64,000 bases of DNA, taken from assembly GCA_050084985.1 (NCBI GenBank), contig JBITNC010000002.1:6758001-6822000 (forward strand). The letters are read 5' to 3'. Shown here one piece after another: positions 23,205 to 33,800 of the stretch (position 1 is its first letter; each line of letters starts with the position of its first letter). A program made the translations under genes and the position numbers. The stretch comes from Nageia nagi (taxonomy: Eukaryota > Pinophyta). The notes under the pieces are model-generated. The model saw only the letters and a program-made list of their open reading frames with translations. It was not told where the DNA came from and searched no databases.

Positions 23205-23974
23205 AGACGATTCTAGGGTTTCAAGGCTCAAAACTAGTCATCGTGGAATTTTCGCTACCAATTTTTTTTCGTGAGGATTTAGATTCTGAAATTTATTGGG
23301 TTTTTAGAAGACATACCGAAGAAGTTACAGTTCAAATTTCAGCATCTACTTCGCTATATTTTTCGAGTTACACTCAGGGGAAGTTAAGGTTTATGACTAG
23401 TCTCAAAAGCAGGTCGGAAACAGGTGTTCTAGCTAAAAAGGGTATATCTGAAGTTTTACAGCTCTAAAATAGGTGAGACCTATTGGATTCGTTAGGTTAT
23501 AGATTGAAGTTTATCTGTTACAATTTTCAAGGTCTAAGAATAAACAGGTAACACAAGGCACTTCGTACAAGTTCACTCTTCTAAAAAATCCAAAAATCAG
23601 CACATCTTGGGAAAATTGCAGTCATTTCCTCTTGGACTATCAGAATTTGACGAAATCTGTGGCATTGAAAAGAAGACATCTGAGGCTACCATAGGTATAA
23701 ATTTCAGACTCTAAAGGGCCGAAATTTCATATTTACATCAGTTGGAAGGTTGGATAATAGAATAGTCTCCAAATCACGATTTAAAAAGGTACAATTTATT
23801 TATTTATTTCTTTAAATTTGCATATATTTTGATTGGAAGGTCTATTTGGGGTGATTCATAAGCTATTGGAAAGAAAATAAAGAGAAGAGTCTTTTAGTTA
23901 TAGATGTGTTCTGGCATCTTTAAACATAGGAGCTGTCGTTACTTTGCCAGCACTGCATCCCGAGGAATTATGGT

Positions 23975-24212
23975 CTCCTACAACGTACTCGCAGTATATC
24001 GCTTAGGCCACTGTTGGATTCTCTCACGTACCTTTGAGTATATAGAGAGGCCATCATGCTCATGCACGTACATGGTATATAGAGAGGTCCTTTAGGATTC
24101 CCTCATGTACCGCGAGTATATTAGCAAGGGCCCTTTTCGAACGGTTGTGCATTAGACAGCACTAGCACAGAATTGAGCTCCCACGTACCTGGCGTATATA
24201 GGGAGACCCCCT
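23975..24212. repeat. About 40-bp periodic motif in the leader of element D
   Basis: Five copies of ctcacgtacc...gagtatatagagaggcc have GTAC at 23985, 24028, 24068, 24107 and 24185. Spacings are 43, 40, 39 and 78 (twice 39), so one copy has decayed. The array stops 17 bp before the gag ATG. Confidence 0.8.
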
Positions 24213-24228
24213 AGAATACTTAGTCAAA

Positions 24229-24627
24229 ATGCCACCGAAAAAAATTGCTACACCAACTAGCCCTCTAGAGGGTTCATCCATGACTATAGCAGAAAGTGAA
24301 GACATATTCTTTCGAATATCCCAAGTGGAAGAATTGGTTAAAGAGTGTGTAAAAAAGGGTGATATGGAGGAATTAAAAAGGGATTTGACAAAAGAGTTGG
24401 CGACTAAAATGGATCAATATATGGAAAAGATTTTTCAACTCATACAAAACCCAGAGGGAAAGATTCCTAAAGATGTTGATATGGCCCAGGGTATCAGGAA
24501 AATAATGATATTATTCAAGGAGATAAACCCTTCATTAATAAGCCTAATTCAGGAGGATATGCTTCTACTGATGGAAGTAATCAAGCATGGTTCTCAAGGG
24601 GAATCCAAATCCCCAAGATCGACATGA
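24229..24627 (+). CDS. N-terminal gag ORF of element D
   Basis: This 132-codon frame starts at the first good ATG after the leader (aaATGCCACCG). It begins MPPKKIATPTSPLEG and has a charged helical middle (EELVKECVKKGDMEELKRDL, then KMDQYMEKIF). The gag-like N-terminus changes frame near 24480-24500: the frame of the next ORF becomes open just there (reading GYASTDGSNQAW, then IPKIDM), so the last 40 or so codons of this ORF are probably out of frame. A one-base indel is the simplest explanation. A programmed frameshift cannot be excluded. Confidence 0.7.
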   Translation: MPPKKIATPTSPLEGSSMTIAESEDIFFRISQVEELVKECVKKGDMEELKRDLTKELATKMDQYMEKIFQLIQNPEGKIPKDVDMAQGIRKIMILFKEINPSLISLIQEDMLLLMEVIKHGSQGESKSPRST

Positions 24628-25154
24628 GGAAGTTTGATGGAAGGGACCCCATCACTTGGATATTTCAAATGGAGCACTTTTTTGATCTACACCAAGTACC
24701 AGCATCACAAAAAGTAACTATTGCATCCTTGTATCTAGAGCCTAAGCAGGTTGTATGGTACCAATGGCTTTGTGAATGTAAAAAGGGTTCTATTATATCT
24801 TGGTCGATTTTTACAGAGGAACTGATAGCCTACCATGAGGATGTTAAGAATAATTCCTTCTTTACTCAATTGATAAATCTAAGGCAAGAAGGTTCAGTGA
24901 TGGAGCACATTCAACAATTTCAAAAGTTGAGTCTTAGAGTGAAGGATATACCAGATGATAGATTGTTGGATCTCTTTATGGGAATCTTAAAGGATAAAAT
25001 TCAACATGAGGTGCATCTATTTGAACCAACATCCTTAGAGATGGCTTTCAGGATGGCAAGGAAGGTTGAAAGTAAAAATATGGCAATGGCAGAATATTCC
25101 ACATGGGAAGATGAGAAATTTCTACAGAAGCATCCAGAACTACTAAAATGTTGA
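24624..25154 (+). CDS. Gag core (retrotransposon gag domain) of element D
   Basis: This 176-codon frame starts MRKFDGRDPITWIFQMEHFF and goes on with LEPKQVVWYQWL, ELIAYHEDV, then LSLRVKDIPDDRLLDLFMGI and LEMAFRMARKVE. It is the Ty3/gypsy gag fold (FDGxDP..WI, W..W..L, then a helical C-terminus). Its ATG overlaps the upstream stop (ATGA). The frame is open further upstream to about 24483, so the ATG at 24624 is likely internal to a longer gag. No CCHC knuckle follows. The frame stops 29 bp before the 3' LTR, so the element ends with gag. Confidence 0.85.
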   Translation: MRKFDGRDPITWIFQMEHFFDLHQVPASQKVTIASLYLEPKQVVWYQWLCECKKGSIISWSIFTEELIAYHEDVKNNSFFTQLINLRQEGSVMEHIQQFQKLSLRVKDIPDDRLLDLFMGILKDKIQHEVHLFEPTSLEMAFRMARKVESKNMAMAEYSTWEDEKFLQKHPELLKC

Positions 25155-25169
25155 GGACAACATTTTTTT

Positions 25170-25183
25170 GAAGGAGAGGGGCA
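25170..25183 (+). promoter_or_regulatory. Polypurine tract of element D
   Basis: GAAGGAGAGGGGCA directly precedes the 3' LTR start TGTTAGG. Confidence 0.9.
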
Positions 25184-25504
25184 TGTTAGGTCCCTATACA
25201 TTATTATTGTTAGGTCGGCTATGGTTATTATTATTTCCTTACATTATTATTGTTATGTCGGCTAGTGTCCTTTCATTGTAGTGGCACCCCTTGGACTCCT
25301 ATATATACTAAGGAGGTATTATCATTTGAAGATGTCTATTGTTGTGTAATTGATGTGATGTAAAGGAGGTTGCCCCCTCGAAGTGGCTTATTACAAAGGA
25401 GGTTGCCCCCTCGAAGTGGCTTATTACAGATTTTATCTCTTATTCAATGCGTTGAGCTCTCTCTTTGGTGATTTTATGCTATTTTGGGAACTTTGTTCAT
25501 AACA
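25184..25504 (+). repeat. 3' LTR of element D
   Basis: Same 321 bp as the 5' LTR with one difference (G at 25380). It is followed by the target duplication CAAAA at 25505-25509. Confidence 0.95.
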
Positions 25505-25509
25505 CAAAA

Positions 25510-26989
25510 CCCTCCTTTTGCATGAGGTGGTTCTCAAATAGTAATAAGGATTTCTCTTCCATCTGGTGTAATAAATTGAATAATATTTCTTATCACAAAT
25601 AAACCCTTCTATTATAAGAGTTAACCCATGTTGAATACTTTCTTGTAAGTGAAATCCCTTGATTCAATCCAACTGTAAAGCTTGTTAAATTATCGAGTTC
25701 TTAGGTTCCCTTTAATGATTTGTTTCTTGCTCTATCTCATATCGAAGATAATAGCTCCCCATGGCATATTCATTTCTTCCCAAGATAGTTGTTTAATGTT
25801 GCATAGATTGCATAAAACATTATCTGCTTTCACAAATTAACTATATAACAAACTTGATAACTCATGAAAGGACATCAATTCAAAATCAATATTAAATTAC
25901 TACACAACATACTTGTAACTTTATTCTTTAATTTTAGAATGATCTCATAAGCAAAAATAGATAAACCAATTAAACAAAAATTGATGTCTTTTTTGATATA
26001 ACATGCCTCATTACATTAACATTTTTACCTTCTAAGAGATCCCTAAAATAAAGAGCATGTAGAACCTTTAGGAGTTACAAAAGTGACTCTTCAGTTACCC
26101 TAACCTATGAATTTTTAACTTCTTAGGTCAAGTATTACTTAAAAACTTAATATAAAATAAAACAAAAATCAAAATCAAAATCCAAACTATCTAGCCTATA
26201 TGTCATGTTGAGCCCTTTGTGGTTGGTAACCCTTGTCCAAGTTCCTGATACTAAAAAGTGATTCATGTTGAGCCCTTTGAGGTTGGCAACCCTTGTCCAA
26301 GTTGTTGATAGTAAAAAGTGATTCCAACAATGAATTGATCATACTCATATGGATTCTTAACATCTAATTGTATCATGACTATCTTTTCTATGTAAGTATT
26401 TGTCAATTTTCTTTTTCTTGAGTCATTACATTCATTCATTGATCCTTGCTTGGTGTTCTTCTTCCTCTTCATTCGGGCTTACAATTCCCATGGTTTGAAA
26501 GCATTCACATGGTTGTTGCATATAATTCTATTTTGTGGAAAAAATTTATACATTATATAGTAAATGAAAACTTTCAAACACAAAGAAAACTAAAACAAAG
26601 ATGGTAGAATACTCCCCTTCCTAGAATGCATTGATTTCATATGTGGATGCAGAATGTAGAATTTTTAGTCTTTATAATCATATTTAACTTCATATTTTAT
26701 GCTATAATATAGAATATCTCTTTCTCCTCTTTCAATTATTCAAATGATGAGAAAAATGAAGTTCTGATGCAAAAGTTATAGTTGTATAACAGTGACCCTC
26801 CTAAATGGACCTCTTTTAAGCCTTCTCATGTGAACAATAAATTTTCCCATGAATGATAGTATTAAAACTCATTTTTTATGATTTTATATTGTATTTCATC
26901 CTCTCATATTTCCAATAGTTTAAATGATAAGAGAAATGAAATACTAATGTGAAAGTTATGGTTGTTTCGTGGTTGAGACTCCCTTCACC
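25510..26989. other. Unassigned AT-rich stretch with a 60-bp tandem duplication
   Basis: The only clear structure is the pair at 26204-26263 and 26264-26323 (catgttgagccctttg...). A 69-codon minus-strand frame at 26263-26472 overlaps it, with a Lys/Arg-rich start. I cannot tie that frame to a family and do not call it a gene. Confidence 0.45.
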
Positions 26990-27705
26990 ATCCCTAGGTC
27001 CTAAGTCACAAATTTGCAAGATTGAAGGGGTTCACATATTTGCATGATTGAAAGAGATTGCATATGTGGAAGGTTTAATCAAGTCACACATGTGCAAGGT
27101 TGAATCAAGTCACACATTGCAAGGTTGAAGGAAGTCATAAGTTACACATTTTCAAGATGATAGATCTTTCATTTTTCACCTTTGTAACTAGTCCAAACTA
27201 AATTTTGGTTAAGTGTTAGTCATAAGTCACATATATGCAAGGTTGAAATAAGTCATACCATTTGCAAGGTTGAAGCAAATTGCAAGTTTGACATTTTCAA
27301 GATGATAGATCTTTCATTTTCCACATTTATGACTAGTCCAAACTAAATTTTGGCTAAGTGTTAGTTGAAAGTCGTACATGTGCAAGGTTGAAACAAGTTG
27401 CAAGTTGTACATTTGCAAGATGATAGATCTTTCATTTTCCAAATTTATGACTAGCCCAAATTGAATTTTGACAAAATGTTAGTCGTAAGTCACACGTGTG
27501 CAAGGTTGAAGCAAGTCGTATATTTTTGCAAGGTTGAAGTAAGTTACAAGTTGTACATTTGCAAGATGATAGATCTTTTATTTTCCACATTTTCAACTAG
27601 CCCAAACTAAATTTTGGCTAAGTTTTAGTAACAAGTCACACATATGTAAGGTTTAAATAAGTCACAAGTTGCACATTTGCAAGATGATAAATCTTGCATT
27701 TTCCA
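26990..27705. repeat. Tandem array with alternating 118- and 145-bp spacing
   Basis: The block gatgatagatctttcatttt recurs at 27156, 27301, 27419, 27565 and 27683, giving spacings of 145, 118, 146 and 118. Between blocks are aagtcacacatgtgcaaggttgaa-like lines and ctagtccaaactaaattttg. The array ends where the LTR of element G begins. Confidence 0.9.
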
Positions 27706-27709
27706 TATT

Positions 27710-28042
27710 TATTGAAAACCTAATCCTTATGGATTAAGATGATTGTAATATTATTAATTTAAGTATCATAAACATATAGGTGTCATTAGCATGTAGGTGA
27801 GAGAAAAGCATCTTTATATTTTATATTTCCAAGTTTGTAAGTGTAAAAAATTCCACATGTCCTTAGATGTCATAGAATAGTTAGCAGCTGGAGCTTATTT
27901 AGCATCATCGTTGTTAGTTAGGTAGTTGTTATATTTATGGTGTTGGTTAGATAGCCACTTTTGTGGTTCTTTAGATATCCTTCTTCTAAATTGTAATAGT
28001 TGAATCATTAATCTATTTTGGAATTTTTGATCCATTCTTACA
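27710..28042 (+). repeat. 5' LTR of element G (333 bp)
   Basis: Start tattgaaaacc (decayed from TGTTGGAAACC), end ttcttaca. PBS-like TGGTATTAAGC at 28044. Confidence 0.8.
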
Positions 28043-28719
28043 TTGGTATTAAGCAAGGAAGAAGAAACTCCATTTTAGTTTAAGTTTGTATTTTTTTAAA
28101 GGGGTTTTTCATTATTTTTCTTATAGGGTGAAACTATTGTTATTATTCCTATTGTATGTGATTTATATGGTAAATTTTGGATTGATTTTTATGGCTAGTG
28201 TTCTGATAGCAATATCATCAAAACCTAATCTATATATTTTCCACTTTCCTTGCAATAAATTTGATAGTTTCATTCCAAATTTGTGAAGAAATATAAGAAT
28301 CAATCTATGAAGGAATGTAAGTGGAGAAACTTTGATTCCTAAACACCTTTCTCATGATTTTATCTATGGAGAAATTTGGTTGTTGAGGTAACATTTCTTC
28401 ATGGCTCTTTTGCTATGATAACTTTGATGAGCTTTGAAGCAAGGGTATGTGATAGATTGCATGGTGTGAATGTGGTATATCACATCTTATATGAACATAT
28501 TATGTGTGGGAGACTTAGTATGTATTTCTTTATGCACATATTTTGGTATTTGTGGTAGAGAATATTGTTCTTCACAACCTATTTCTCTTCATTCAGGGAG
28601 AGATTTGTTAGTGATTCATTCGAGTTTTTTACTTATGAATATTTCATCTTCCTTGTAATTACCCATGTTGAAAAAAATTTAGTTCTGCATGATTTCATGG
28701 AGGAGACTAAGAGAATTGA

Positions 28720-29205
28720 AGTATAAACTAAATAACTCTAAACTCTCAAGATCACATGAAAGCTCATAATACACATCTAATAAACTCACAAAGCAATCTC
28801 ACAAAGATAATACAAGATGTAAGTGGTTCCTCCAACTAGGAGTACATCCACTAACTAGATCTCTCTTCTTAACAAATATGAACTCTAACAATCCTCCTAC
28901 ACTTTTCTCCTAAATACTATCCTATAGCATAACTTTACTCCATAAATTGGTGTATAATCACAAAGAGAGAGCCTTCTATTTATAGGCTAGAATCCCTCTT
29001 TTGATTACCTTTTTATCCATTGTACAAAAGCATGACATGTACATCCTTTTACCCAAGGGGCATGCTCATGACATGGAGTGTAGGATAAGTTACATTATTA
29101 TATTCACTTAAATACTTAAGTTATCAAATGATACCCTTAAGTATTAGTGAACTTACATACAAGATTATTACATAACCTTTACAATAATGCATTATAATAA
29201 CTTTT
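28720..29205 (-). repeat. 3' LTR of element F
   Basis: Homologous to the minus-strand LTR at 16335-16773, with shared cttttacccaaggggcatgc and tatttataggctagaatc. It carries the TACTTAAGGGTATC hairpin near 29120 and a TATA box near 28980. Confidence 0.8.
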
Positions 29206-29816
29206 TACATATTTATAAAGTAAGAAATATCTAGTTTGAGACTCACTAGTTTTCCAAATACAATCATTAACCACAACCGATTTCAATGTACATGAAGTAG
29301 TCATCCAACTAGAAGTCATGAAGAGTCTCCAAGAGCCTGCATACCTGAGGTAAGTAACTTGCAATTTCCAAGGAACATGCAAGTCATAAGTAGCTCAAAT
29401 AATAAGATCGATTAGATACAACATGTTCATATCAACAAGGATAGATGTATCACACAAATGCCATCGTGAACTAATCAATGGTACACTATAAGTCATCATG
29501 AAGATGCCATGCCAAAAACTTATAGTCACCTATTGTATATAAAACATGTGTTGATTATCATTACAAAATAAAGCATGCACATATGATTTCCTCACATATG
29601 AATAACTGAACAATGCTAAAAGACACATAAGAGTTCTTCACAAATGGCTAACTAAACAATACTATATTGGGCAATCTTTTACTTAAAAAATTTATACAAG
29701 TTCCTCACATAGAGCAAACTTACCATGAAGGTGTACAACAAAAAAGCAACACTATATAGCACAAAATCCTCTTAGGGATGAAGTTGTCATCACAAACATG
29801 AATTCAACACAAAACT
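29206..29816 (-). other. Sequence between the RNase H stop and LTR of element F
   Basis: The 610 bp has no clear coding pattern. The polypurine tract lies at its right edge (near 29830), so either the 3' LTR really starts near 29810 or a later insertion pushed it away from the tract. A 67-codon minus-strand frame (29179-29382) is not convincing. Confidence 0.4.
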
Positions 29817-31322
29817 TCAAACTTCACTCCCCCTTGAGGGCAACTTCACCAACCCGATAGCATCCCTAAGATTACAAAACTGAGCTTCCAAGAGGGGCTT
29901 GGTGAACAAATTAGTGGAGTTCAAGGTGGATGGATAATACTCTAGGTGTATGATGCCATCAAGAACCTTCTCCTTGATAAAATGGGCATGGATTTCCACA
30001 TGTTTTATTCTCTGATGGAACACAAGATTCTTAGCCAAAGAAATAGCTGACTGATTATTGAAAGAAATCAAAGATGGTCCACCTTGCTCATACCTAATTT
30101 CTTTTGAAAGATGTCTTAACCAAATGGCTTCTTGGGCTACAACAGACATGGCACGGTATTCAGCTTCTATGGTGGAAAGAAAAATAATAGGTTGCTTCTT
30201 GAAAGCCTAAGAGATAGCACCTAAACCAATGTTAAACACATATGCAGAGGTTGATTTCTTATCATCTCTATCTCCCCTATAGTTAGAATCTAAGAATGAA
30301 AAGAGAAAAAATGAGGGTAACTTAGAATACTTGAGAGTAAGATCCTTAGTCCCTACAACATACCTCAATATTTGCTTAAAAATATTGAGGTGCTCAACAT
30401 ATGGTTTCTATGTGAATTGTGCCAACAGATTCACTACAAAGGTAATATTTGGCCTGGATATAGTCAAATATAGAAGACTACCAATTAATTGCTTATAAGT
30501 TGTAGCATCAGCTAACTTAGAGTTAGAGATTAAAGAAATAATGATTCTAAGAAAGAATGGGATCATAGCATATCTACACTCCTCCATTTTAAACTTTTGC
30601 AAAATGTCTAGTATATATTTAGATTGATTGAGATAAGTACAATCCTTGTATTGATACACTTGCATTTCAATATAGTAGTGTAAGAGACCAAAATCAATAA
30701 TTTCAAATATTACCTTAAGTTTGGATATGCACTCTTGAATGATTTTATCATTGTTCTCAGTTATTAGAAGATCATCCACATAAAAGAGACTCAAGACCAC
30801 ATCTTTTCTTTGATTGAGCACATATAGATCAAGGTTAGAAAAACACTTGAAGAAACCAATATTTGCAAAATATCCAAAAATCTTCTTGTACCAAGCTATA
30901 GGTGCTTGCTTAAGTCCATACAATGACTTCTTTAGCTTACACACAAAAGATTCTTTACCTTCCACAAAAAACCCTTTTGGTTGATTTATGAAGATTTCCA
31001 CATCTAAGTCACCATTGAGAAATGCACTCTTGATGTTAAATTGAAAAACTTTCTATCTTTGAGCTATATAAAGAGTAAGGATAATCCTCATAGTAGGCAT
31101 CTTTACCATAGGATAAAAGGTTTCCTCATAATCTACATCATATTTCTGAGCAAAACCTTTAGCTACTAACTTTGCCTTATATTTCTCAATATCTCCAATT
31201 GAATTGAACTTGACATTGTAGATCCACTTATTACCAATCACATTCTTCTCATTAGGATAAGGAACCAAGTCCCAAGTTTTATTTTTTATAAGTGCCTCAT
31301 ACTCCACTTTCATGGCTTCCAT
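29817..31322 (-). pseudogene. Reverse transcriptase and RNase H of element F
   Basis: The RT N-terminus at 31053-31322 reads NKTWDLVPYPNEKNVIGNKW and ends YEETFYPMVKMPTMRIIL. The next piece, 30408-31001, has [18 protein letters not shown] and the catalytic FYVDDLLIT box. RNase H continues through LSTIEAEYRAM to the C-terminal piece 29817-30149 (EAIWLRHL, SFNNQSAISLAKN, HVEIHAHFIKEKV). These are textbook Ty1/copia motifs with the YVDD box intact. Stops and frameshifts separate the pieces. Confidence 0.93.
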
Positions 31323-31474
31323 CCAGCACTCATTCTTTAAAGCTTATTTGAAGGATGAGGGCTCATGTTTGTTGTCAATCTTGGAAAATAAGGATTTGTT
31401 AAAGTCATGCTCCTTGTTACCCTTTGAGTTGGAAAGTTTTGTTCCTGAGGTGACTTGTCTAGATCAATATCTAA

Positions 31475-33163
31475 CTAGCTAGGTGCAACTAAAGAGAACT
31501 CTAGATCATCAACATCCTCATTAGAAATAGATTCTTTAGGAAGTTCATTGAACTTTACATCTCTTGAAATAAACATGACTTTGTAGGATGGAAAGTAGAG
31601 CCTATAGCCTCTATGTTGACTATCATATCCTACAAAGATACATTTTTTAACTTCTTTATCTAACTTCTTCCTTTTCTCAAAAACAATGTAGGAGAATGCT
31701 TCATAACCAAATACCCTAAGTTGAGAAATGTTAGGTTTTCTTCCTAACCATGCCTCAAAAGGAGTTTTACCTTGAATAACTTTTGTGAGACACCTATTTA
31801 AGGTGTAAATAGCAATGCTCATAGCTTCACCCTATAAGAAAATAGGAAGATTACCCAACATGCGTCTAGCCAGTTCCATAAATATTCTATTTTTCCTTTC
31901 GGTAACACCATTCTATTGAGGAGTGTAAGGAATCATAAATTGCCTTTTGATTCCATACTTAGTACAATACTCATTGAACTCATTGCTATTATATTCTCCT
32001 CCATTATCTGATCTCAACATCTTGATTTTAAGGTTAATTTGATTCTCAACAAAGGCCTTAAAAACCTTAAAACTCTTAAAGGTTTGATCCTTATGCTGAA
32101 GTAGATACCCAAAGGTCATCCTACTAAATTCATCAATGAAGGTCAAAATGTAAGATGCTCCTCTAAGCAGCTTAGTTTGAAATAAACCCATCAAATCTGA
32201 ATGCATAAGTTGAAGAGGTTGAGATGCTCTTGTAACCTTACCTTTTTCAAACTTTTATCTATGCATCTTACCAAGAATGCAATTCTCGCATAGACCAATC
32301 AAAGGAGAACTTGAAAAAAAAACTTATACAAGTTCTTAATCTTTCATGACTTGAATACTCTTATGGTTAAGGTACCCTAAACGTTGATGCCAAAGATTGC
32401 CTCTAGAACACACACTTATAGCAAGACACATCTTTGATGGAACTTGATCCACAATGTAGTGATCATCTTTTATTGACCCTTTACCCAACATGGAAAGTCC
32501 TTTCTTAATGTACTAAGATTAAGAATTGAACTCAAAAGAGTACCATTATCTAGGAACTTGTATCATGGAGAGAAGGTTCATCTTTAACTTAGGAACATAG
32601 ATAACATTTTCAAGAATCTTTCTATGAATCAACACACTCCCAATTCCTTGGACTTCAAGGATAGAGTTATCACCTATCATAACTGCATCTTTTCTATACT
32701 TGTGAAAATTTTCAAACTTTTCTTTTTCAAAGCATAGGTGATTAGTGTAACCAGAATCAAAAATCCAATTAGATGAAAAAGTGCGAGACATGGAGTAGAG
32801 TACCGTAGCAAAACCAACTTGAATATTCTTCTTTCCTTTGAAGTTCTTTACATTTCCATTGCCTTTATTTTTTTCCTCTTTTCTTTTTATAGTAATCAAC
32901 TTATTTGTGACCTTGGATGCCATAATAGTTACAATTTCCATCAAATTTTTTCTTAGGATATGTATTGTTTGCTTTGCCTTTTCCATCTCTTTGCTTGAAG
33001 TGGTTATTGTTCCCATTGTTCTTGCTGCTATTATTGTTATTCTTATTATTATTGTTGTTACCATTGCCTCTTTTTTCAAACCTTTTAGAGGAAGAAGGAT
33101 AAGATTTCTTTTAATGGTTAAACTTTTTCTTAAAAGAAGTTTTGGTTTTTCTAAGAGCAACAT
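31475..33163 (-). pseudogene. Protease and integrase of element F
   Basis: The protease active site reads WIFDSGYTNHLCF, so the catalytic DSG is kept. The integrase core at 31913-32206 reads HSDLMG, FIDEFSRMTFGYLL and LRSDNGGEYNSNEF. It runs into PYTPQ-stop-NGVTERKN, so all three DDE residues are present and a CAG-to-TAG type stop interrupts the motif. The C-terminal part 31475-31822 reads LNRCLTKVIQGKTPFEAW, then LRVFGYEAFSYIV and KKCIFVGYDSQHRGYRLY. Ordinary copia integrase plan; pseudogene because of the stops and frameshifts. Confidence 0.9.
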
Positions 33164-33800
33164 TATTATTCTTAGGAGAAGAAATCAAGACCTTTTTGTT
33201 AAGAATTTTCTCATGCTCTAAAAGGAGCCTAGAAAGGTTCTCAAAGGAGAAGACTTCTTCTTCATCATCAAGTTTTATTTCCATAAGCATTACAAAGTTT
33301 CCAAATTTTGAAAAAAAGCTTTGAATAATGATGAAGATCATGAACTCATCATTGATCCAATTGCATCTACAAGCAATAAGTTGGGTCCTAAGGTCAATGA
33401 TTTTGTTCAAATAGATAACCACATTTTCATCTTTCTTTTGATGTGATTGAAGTAACTTTTGGAGAATAGTAAAACTTCTTGAAAATTTTGAACCAAGGTA
33501 TATTTGCTTAAGCTTATCCCAAGCTTCCTTTGTCGAGGTTGAAGAGGAAATCATCAAGAGCACATCATTTGAAACTGCATAGAAGATCATGGAGGTTGCT
33601 AATTCATTCTTTATGTTGTAAGCCTCTAGTGCCTTCTCATTTGTAAGAGGTACAAGATTCTTATTCATTATTTGCCAAAGCTTCCTTACCTATAATTTAG
33701 CTCTCATTCAAGGTTCTTAAGTCTCATTTGAGGTTCTCAAATACCAAAGTTGGAACCGTCAAGAATGTGTTTGGGTAAAAAGGATTCTTCCACTTGATAC
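33111..33800 (-). pseudogene. Gag of element F (UBN2-type copia gag)
   Basis: The open piece 33111-33668 reads NEKALEAYNIKNELATSMIF, then STKEAWDKLKQIYLGSKF and LEHEKILNKK, a typical copia gag. Upstream, about 33.79-33.67 kb, a broken start with ILDGSNFGI precedes it. A decayed zinc knuckle (CNYYGIQGHK, second Cys lost) is readable near 32.93 kb. Confidence 0.85.

Larger units (their letters stand above)
22870..25504 (+). mobile_element. Element D: young gag-only LTR retrotransposon, 2635 bp
   Basis: Two 321-bp LTRs (22870-23190, 25184-25504) differ at a single base (A at 23066, G at 25380). A perfect 5-bp target duplication CAAAA flanks the element (22865-22869, 25505-25509). A tRNA-iMet-type PBS, a long leader with a periodic motif, a gag coding region and a purine tract are all in place. 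There is no protease, RT or integrase, so mobilisation would need proteins from another element. The near-identical LTRs imply recent insertion. Assignment to Ty3/gypsy rests on the gag type. I call it a TR-GAG-like non-autonomous element. Confidence 0.95.

Noticed and set aside
22855-25520. tRNA gene interrupted by element D (ggttcaaaaccctcc)
   Set aside because: Only a B-box-like string at the empty site; no cloverleaf can be drawn from the flanks.
32838-33324. Plus-strand frames opposite copia F gag
   Set aside because: Antisense shadows of the gag/protease region, hydrophobic because they oppose Lys-rich codons.
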